A stretch of DNA of 45,174 nt, from positions 1 to 45,174 of the forward strand of contig NZ_JAKUJY010000029.1 in the NCBI RefSeq assembly GCF_022664535.1. Reading direction: 5' to 3'. The translations under genes and the position numbers were made by a program. This document shows, piece by piece, positions 40,139 through 45,174 of the stretch. Under the pieces are notes generated by a model. The model searched no databases, was not told the origin of the DNA, and worked only from the letters and a program-made list of their open reading frames with translations. Source of the DNA: Sphingobium trunci (lineage in GTDB: Bacteria; Pseudomonadota; Alphaproteobacteria; Sphingomonadales; Sphingomonadaceae). How positions within the stretch are numbered: the stretch's first letter is position 1; every line of letters starts with the position of its first letter.

Positions 40139-42351
40139 GTCGCGCTCCTGCTGCTCGGTTGGGGACTAAGGAATCTCAGGAAGTGCGCGGTCAGCCGCGC
40201 GATTAGATAGTCCTCGTCGGCGCCGGTGACACTGTGCCGCGCGTCGGGCAGGACCACGAGGTCATGAGCGACTTGCGCGTCGACGAGCGATCGCACGAGT
40301 TTCATGGTCGAGGCGAAGACGACGGGATCGGCGCTGCCGACGATCAGCAGCAACCGGCCGGCAATTCGGCCAGCCTTGTCGTAAAGATCAGCGCGCCGGC
40401 GTTCGGCCGCGTCCCTGGCGGCAGGACCGTAGAAGGCTTCGAGGAGGCCAGCCCGCGACGGCGCCGCGCTTGGCGCGCAGGATACGGCGACTTGAAAGAC
40501 GTCGGACGCGTCGATCAGTGCGCGGATCGCGAAATAGCCCCCGAGCGAATGGCCCCAGATGCCGACGCGGTCAGGATCGATGAACGGGAATAGCTTGCAA
40601 AGCTGCGGCACCGCCGCAGCATGGTCGGCGATTTCGTAGTCGCCGAACCTGCCATGGAAAGCTGTGTGGAAGGACCGCGATCGTCCCGGCGTGCCGCGGC
40701 CATCGAGCGTGAAGACCACGTAACCCAGTTCGGTCAGCGCGCGATCAACACGGTCGAACTTGCGCAGACCTGTCCCGGAATCGCGGCGGCAGAATGCCGT
40801 TTGCGGGCCAGCATAGATATGCTCGATGAGCGGATAGCGCCGCCCGGGTTCGACGAGGCGCGGGATATAGATCACACCCCATAGCGCCTCTTGGCCGTCA
40901 ACTGAGCGCACGCTGAACTCCTCGACCCGGCAGCCAGCCGTCTTGGCTGCCGCGGGTACCGGCCAAGCGATGTCGGTCTTTGCGCAAGTGCCGAGCGAGA
41001 GCAGCTGGATCCGCGGCTTGCGATCGACCCTGGAATTGATCAGGCAGGCGTTCTCGCCATCCGGGTCGATGACGACGGCGTTCTGGCCGTCGAGGCTGCT
41101 GAGCCGCTCGAGCTGTGGATCGCTGAGCGAAACCCGGCAGAACTGGGTGTCATAGGGCCGTAGCGGATCGCTGTGCGCCGTGAAATAGACTTGGTCGCGG
41201 AAGGCGCCGACAAGATCGAGAGAGATACAATCGCCCGAGGTCAGCGGCCGAAGCAGCGTTCCATCCGGCGCGTAATGATAGAGGTGGTCATGACCCGATC
41301 TTGCGGACCGCAAGACATAGCCTGCGCAGCAGGGCAGGATCGTCACCGGAGTTCGACGATTGTAAAGCAGATCGGTCGGGATGCTGGCGAAGGCGGGATC
41401 AATCTCGGTCAGGATCGTTCGGACTGAGCCATCGACAGCATTGGCCGCCAGAACGTCCATTTGTGTGAAGTCGCGCGAATGGCGCGTGAAGACGACCTCG
41501 CTGGGCGACATCCATCCGACCAGCGTCACCACGGCCTCGTATGGCTCGCCAAGGTCGAGCGCGATGGCGCGGCCCGACTCGATGTCGATGATATGCGGGA
41601 TGGGACGGTCGATCGCGCCGCCAACCGCCTGAACCGGCAGGCTCGTCACGTCGGGGGTGTCCCCGGCGAAGCGGACGATCGCTTCTTGGGCCACCAATCG
41701 CTGATCGAGGCGGCAGGCGAAAAGGCGAGCGCTGTCGCTGCTCCAGGCCTCTCCGCTGAACCTGCCGTCAGGCCGCGTTTCAACGTCCCAGCGGTAGCCC
41801 GACCCGGCTTCCGCCGTGGTGAAACGGCAACGACCCGTCAGATCGCGAACATAAAGGTTGGATCCGCTGAGGCCGGCGAACAGAGCCGCGTCGGGAGATC
41901 GGATTTCGGCTGCCGACTGGCCATAGGTGAGCCATGCCGGTCGCGATATAGGCTGGGGCAACCTGAGGTCGCCTTCGATGACATCTTCGGTTTGCCCTGT
42001 GGCTAGATCGACCAGAAGGTGTCTATCGCCTTGGCGCACCAGGAACTGCGAGGCCCCAATCTGGCGGCAAGCATCAACGACGTCGCCAGCGCCGGACCCA
42101 AGCGCGTCGCCTGGCGGCAACTTTTCGAACAGCGGGACGAAGCGCCGGCTCTGGCGATTGACCCGATAACAGGCTGCACCGGCTTCGGTTTGAAACGCCA
42201 GCCACACGTAATGGAGACCGCCGAGCCTGACGCTGCCGAAGCCCAATTCGGGGAGCGGCGACGGGGTCACCAGCGCGCGTTCGAACCGCTCCGCAGCGGC
42301 CGGCTCGACCGCTGCGGATGCCCTCGCGGCATAAGGATCCAGGGCAAGCAT
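40135..42351 (-). CDS. S9 prolyl-oligopeptidase-family peptidase
   Basis: A 738-residue serine peptidase with an N-terminal beta-propeller region (about residues 60-480) and a C-terminal alpha/beta hydrolase domain. The catalytic triad is readable as Ser602 in GHSLGGY, Asp675 in VGSADPVV and His706 in DARHSVTG. The propeller restricts substrates to short or constrained peptides. The start (MLALDPYAARAS) is not a signal peptide, so a cytoplasmic location is likely. The gene lies 16 bases after the TonB receptor. That FecR-receptor-S9 order recalls lasso-peptide isopeptidase loci, but the family also includes dipeptidyl peptidase IV-like enzymes. Confidence 0.9.
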   Translation of the reverse strand: MLALDPYAARASAAVEPAAAERFERALVTPSPLPELGFGSVRLGGLHYVWLAFQTEAGAACYRVNRQSRRFVPLFEKLPPGDALGSGAGDVVDACRQIGASQFLVRQGDRHLLVDLATGQTEDVIEGDLRLPQPISRPAWLTYGQSAAEIRSPDAALFAGLSGSNLYVRDLTGRCRFTTAEAGSGYRWDVETRPDGRFSGEAWSSDSARLFACRLDQRLVAQEAIVRFAGDTPDVTSLPVQAVGGAIDRPIPHIIDIESGRAIALDLGEPYEAVVTLVGWMSPSEVVFTRHSRDFTQMDVLAANAVDGSVRTILTEIDPAFASIPTDLLYNRRTPVTILPCCAGYVLRSARSGHDHLYHYAPDGTLLRPLTSGDCISLDLVGAFRDQVYFTAHSDPLRPYDTQFCRVSLSDPQLERLSSLDGQNAVVIDPDGENACLINSRVDRKPRIQLLSLGTCAKTDIAWPVPAAAKTAGCRVEEFSVRSVDGQEALWGVIYIPRLVEPGRRYPLIEHIYAGPQTAFCRRDSGTGLRKFDRVDRALTELGYVVFTLDGRGTPGRSRSFHTAFHGRFGDYEIADHAAAVPQLCKLFPFIDPDRVGIWGHSLGGYFAIRALIDASDVFQVAVSCAPSAAPSRAGLLEAFYGPAARDAAERRRADLYDKAGRIAGRLLLIVGSADPVVFASTMKLVRSLVDAQVAHDLVVLPDARHSVTGADEDYLIARLTAHFLRFLSPQPSSRSAT

Positions 42352-42367
42352 CTGTGCCTAGCCCGCG

Positions 42368-44833
42368 TCAGAATTCGCGCGCGACAGACAAGCCGAAGGT
42401 CCGGGGCTGAGTGTGGGTTCTGGCGAAACCGAAGCTAAACGGCGTGTCCCGGCCCGAACGAAGCACGCCGCGCTTGTCGGTGAGGTTGTTGAGGTAAGCG
42501 GCGATCTCCCAACCGCCGATATTCAGGCCAGCTCGCAGATCGATCTGGGTATATTCTGGAAAGGTTTCCTGCGGGACGCCCGTGAAAAAGCGACCTTTGC
42601 GGTCATCGACATAGCTGAGCGTGCCGCCAACAAAGGCATCGCCTATCGAACCGAGCGGGAACGACTGTTCGACCGACACATTGCCCGACCATTTGGGGCT
42701 ATATGGGAGCCGGTCGCCAGCGCGCGCGGTGATCACGAGATTGGCCGGAACCTGCGAGAGTTGGGCTTCGTTGTACGCGACCCAGCCGCTCACCACGAAT
42801 CCGCGCCACGGCTTTACATCGAGCGAAAACTCGATGCCTTTGCTCTCGGCCGAGCCGCCATTAATGGTATATTGGAGCGCTGCGTTGTTGGGATCGCGGA
42901 CCTGCAATTGGACGTCGCGCCAGTCGATGTAGTAGGCTGACAAATCGTATTTGATAACGCCGCTGGCGAGCTCGCCCTTGAGGCCGACCTCATAGGTTCG
43001 CGTCGTATCGGCGTCGTACGATGCCGGATAACCTGCGGTTATCGCGGCGGTGTTGAGGTTCGGACCTCCCGGCCGGTATCCGGATGCGAGACGGGCATAG
43101 ATCATAAGCTCATCTGACACACGAAAGCGCGGTGTCAGAAGGTAGGTGAACGGCTGGTCCTTCGATTGGAAGGCAGGCGTGACGGTCGTGACCGAAGGGC
43201 CAGTGGCGCTCGGGAAGGGACCGGTGGCGGTTTGCTCATCGACGTCGAACTTGTTCGCGGTATATCGACCGCCGACCTGCACATCGAACCGATCGCTGAA
43301 CTTGAAAGTGACATTTCCGAAGATCGCGTATTCGTCGTAGCCGCCGCCCGCTAAGGTGCGCAGCCACAGCCCGACCGACCGACCTGTCGCGGGGTCGATC
43401 GGGAGGATGTCGGTTCGGGAGGAATAGCTTTCGCGGGTGTAAAAGCCACCACCCAGAAAATCTATGTTGTCCGACAGCGGGACCGCAACGCGCAGTTCCT
43501 GGCTAAATTTCTTCGTTTTCAAGTTCGCGTTTGTGCCTATTCCCGACACGCCAAATCGGGTTTGGGTCACGTTTGCCAGAAACGTGCTTGGGGTGAGATC
43601 GACGAGCGAAGCGAATTTGTTGACACTGTAGCCCGACAGCGACGTCAACTCCGCATTGCCCACTTGGGCGACGACCGTAGCGCCAAATGCGTCGATCCTT
43701 TGATCATACCAGCCGGTATTGCGCACCGCGCGCTGTTGCAGGTCGCCCAAACCTGAAAGAACATGCACGTCGGGCGAACCGTCGCGCCGAACGTCTTGAT
43801 GCAAAGCACTGAGCTGGATGGTGAGGTCGGAGGACGGACGCCACAGCGTAGCTATCCTGAAATTCGTCGCCTCCGAGCGGTTTACGTCACGCTCTCCCGT
43901 TGCCAGATTATCAATATATCCGGGCTCGACCCTGTGTGTAGCGCTGGCTCGGATCGCGAATGTATCCAGTAGCGGGACGTTTACCGAACCGCGGACATTG
44001 TACCCAAGGTCGCTTCCGCCACGGACGGCCGTGCCACCGACTTGCAGGCGCCCGCTCAGTTTGTCGGTCGATGGAGCGGCGGTTATATATTTGATCAAGC
44101 CGCCGAGGCTGTTGGCGCCGTAGAGCGTTCCTTGCGGGCCGCGCAGCACTTCGATTCGCGCGAGTTCGCTTGGATCGAGATCAGGCGCGAGAACACCGTT
44201 GCCCAGCGATGTCGACGAACCAATCGGGATGTCATCGAGTACGGTCCCGACCGTCGGCGTCACATATCCGCCCGGCGTGATCCCGCGGATGGCAATAAGG
44301 GGACTCCCCACATCGCCAAGCATGGTGAGGCTGAGACCAGGGATCTGCCGGTAGTAATCCTCCAATCGCAGCTGATTATTTTGAATCAGTTTTTCTGCAG
44401 CTACCACGCTGACTGGAATCGGTACGTCTTGCAGCCTTTCCTCTCGTTTCTGGGCTGTCACTATGATTTCAGCGATGCTGGTCGAAAAGTCTTCCCCGGT
44501 TAGTGCAGTTTCATCACCGGCGGTTTGGCCGTTTCCCTCCCGGACGATCGCAACGAGATTGCCGTCGATGCGGGTGGTGAAGCCGCTGCCGGCGAGAATG
44601 GCCGCGAGCGCGGCTTCTGCGGACTGCTGACCACGAGTGCCAAGCGATCGCGCCGAGCGCACCTGGTCGGCGCGATAGACGACTTGGCGACCGGACTGGC
44701 GGACGTATGCGTCGAGAGCAGACTTCAGTGATCCGGCTGGAATATTGTATTCGCGTGTCTGCGCTGCCGCTGGTGTGGCGAGTGCCACGATGCAGGTGCT
44801 GGTCGCGAGTGCCGCTGCGAGTGTCCGGATCAT
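42368..44833 (-). CDS. TonB-dependent outer-membrane receptor with STN signalling domain
   Basis: An 821-residue receptor. A signal peptide ends near TPAAAQ. Residues about 28-97 form the secretin/TonB short N-terminal (STN) domain (YNIPAGSLKSALDAYVRQSGRQVVY). The plug follows from EIIVTAQKREERLQDVPIPVSVV, with IEVLRGPQGTLYGANSLGGLIKYIT, and the beta barrel ends in SVAREF with a terminal aromatic residue. STN receptors both import a ligand and signal to a FecR-type protein, which is encoded immediately upstream. It is therefore likely to take up, and induce use of, the substrate handled by the downstream peptidases. The strong GGGGGG ribosome-binding site lies just before the ATG at 44833. 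Confidence 0.93.
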   Translation of the reverse strand: MIRTLAAALATSTCIVALATPAAAQTREYNIPAGSLKSALDAYVRQSGRQVVYRADQVRSARSLGTRGQQSAEAALAAILAGSGFTTRIDGNLVAIVREGNGQTAGDETALTGEDFSTSIAEIIVTAQKREERLQDVPIPVSVVAAEKLIQNNQLRLEDYYRQIPGLSLTMLGDVGSPLIAIRGITPGGYVTPTVGTVLDDIPIGSSTSLGNGVLAPDLDPSELARIEVLRGPQGTLYGANSLGGLIKYITAAPSTDKLSGRLQVGGTAVRGGSDLGYNVRGSVNVPLLDTFAIRASATHRVEPGYIDNLATGERDVNRSEATNFRIATLWRPSSDLTIQLSALHQDVRRDGSPDVHVLSGLGDLQQRAVRNTGWYDQRIDAFGATVVAQVGNAELTSLSGYSVNKFASLVDLTPSTFLANVTQTRFGVSGIGTNANLKTKKFSQELRVAVPLSDNIDFLGGGFYTRESYSSRTDILPIDPATGRSVGLWLRTLAGGGYDEYAIFGNVTFKFSDRFDVQVGGRYTANKFDVDEQTATGPFPSATGPSVTTVTPAFQSKDQPFTYLLTPRFRVSDELMIYARLASGYRPGGPNLNTAAITAGYPASYDADTTRTYEVGLKGELASGVIKYDLSAYYIDWRDVQLQVRDPNNAALQYTINGGSAESKGIEFSLDVKPWRGFVVSGWVAYNEAQLSQVPANLVITARAGDRLPYSPKWSGNVSVEQSFPLGSIGDAFVGGTLSYVDDRKGRFFTGVPQETFPEYTQIDLRAGLNIGGWEIAAYLNNLTDKRGVLRSGRDTPFSFGFARTHTQPRTFGLSVAREF

Positions 44834-44848
44834 TTACCCCCCTTATCC

Positions 44849-44865
44849 GGGCAGACTGTCTGCCC
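44849..44865. promoter_or_regulatory. Perfect 17-base palindrome upstream of the TonB receptor start
   Basis: GGGCAGACTGTCTGCCC has eight-base perfect arms around one central base and ends 16 bases before the receptor ATG, in the gap after fecR. It could be an operator for a dimeric regulator, or an RNA hairpin next to the ribosome-binding site that affects receptor translation. The symmetry is certain; the function is inferred. Confidence 0.5.
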
Positions 44866-44908
44866 CATTGGGAGCGCACGACAATCCAGAGGCGTCGTTT
44901 TGGTAACG

Positions 44909-45174
44909 CTACTGACTCGAAATCTTCACGGTCTCGTCATCGCGCTCGATTTTCAGGCCATAGGCATCGCGCAGAAGTCGAGTGAAGGAATCGACGCTGG
45001 ACGCCTGGAAGCTCCCGCCGATCGGGATCTTGCCGGCCTGCACGTCAGTTACGACGAGCCGGGTTCGGTTGTAGCGATTGAACTCCGCAACAACGTCGGT
45101 GAGCGGCGCCTGGTCGAAGCTCAACATGCCGTCGCGCCAAGCCAGCGCATTCTCGACGCGCTCCTCGGACTTGG
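44909..45174 (-). CDS. FecR-family anti-sigma factor (C-terminal part, runs off the window)
   Basis: The last 87 or so residues of a protein whose 5' end lies beyond the right edge. It reads SEERVENALAWRDGMLSFDQAP and then LTDVVAEFNRYNRTRLVV, the conserved C-terminal periplasmic region of FecR-type regulators that contacts the STN domain of the receptor. Such proteins hold an ECF sigma factor inactive until the receptor binds its ligand. The sigma gene is expected farther right. It lies 75 bases upstream of the TonB receptor on the same strand. Confidence 0.88.
   Translation of the reverse strand, partial: KSEERVENALAWRDGMLSFDQAPLTDVVAEFNRYNRTRLVVTDVQAGKIPIGGSFQASSVDSFTRLLRDAYGLKIERDDETVKISSQ

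Noticed and set aside
1..45174. CRISPR array or rRNA genes
   Set aside because: No regularly spaced direct repeats of CRISPR type and no rRNA-like sequence were seen.

Overview
The window is high-GC DNA from an alphaproteobacterium, most probably a sphingomonad (Sphingobium/Sphingomonas/Novosphingobium type). This assignment rests on overall gene content, a plant-type GshA, and a FecR/STN-type TonB receptor unit attached to a peptide-use operon. It was read by eye, not by database search.

Region 1 (about 1-17,700) is ordinary chromosome. It holds an ICMT-like membrane methyltransferase, gshA and rsmE (minus strand), ubiA translationally coupled to a phospholipase D-family gene (plus strand), and smc followed by two thioredoxin-fold DsbA-like proteins and a DciA/DUF721 gene (minus strand). 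After these come mutY, nudC, pmbA/tldE and a cysQ/inositol-monophosphatase-like gene (plus strand), then an alpha/beta hydrolase coupled to a TPR protein (minus strand). Two intergenic inverted repeats (1404-1432 and 3683-3734) look like dispersed sphingomonad-style repeats.

Region 2 (about 17,720-32,570) is an integrated conjugative-type element or its remnant. A tRNA-Leu(CAG) gene with a good promoter is followed by repeat-rich DNA and a P4-type tyrosine integrase. Next come a small tyrosine-phosphatase-like gene, a short CsbD-like gene and a complete-looking IncP-type Trb (MPF_T) operon read leftwards: traG, a ribbon-helix-helix gene, trbB, C, D, E, J, L, F, G, I, a DUF2274 gene and an AlpA-like HTH gene. 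Most junctions are ATGA/GTGA overlaps. No relaxase, oriT or trbK could be recognised. Immediately upstream of traG lies a truncated IS3-type transposase tail and about 370 bp of gene-free, less GC-rich DNA.

Region 3 (32,944-45,174) is one leftward operon of at least nine genes: the C-terminal end of a FecR-type anti-sigma factor, an STN-domain TonB-dependent receptor, an S9 prolyl-oligopeptidase-family enzyme, an MFS transporter, an M19 dipeptidase, a dipeptide epimerase (enolase superfamily), a class-C beta-lactamase-fold serine hydrolase, an M42 aminopeptidase and a D-amino-acid/sarcosine-oxidase-like flavoenzyme. The peptidases have no visible signal peptide. The layout suggests induction by cell-surface signalling, uptake through the outer membrane, inner-membrane import, and cytoplasmic dismantling of an unusual peptide, perhaps one with D-residues or a constrained ring. 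This is the most interesting part of the window. FecR-TonB receptor-S9 peptidase recalls the uptake/isopeptidase arm of proteobacterial lasso-peptide loci. The pairing of a beta-lactamase-fold hydrolase with a transporter recalls the microcystin mlr cluster, although no MlrA, MlrC or lasso biosynthesis gene is visible here.
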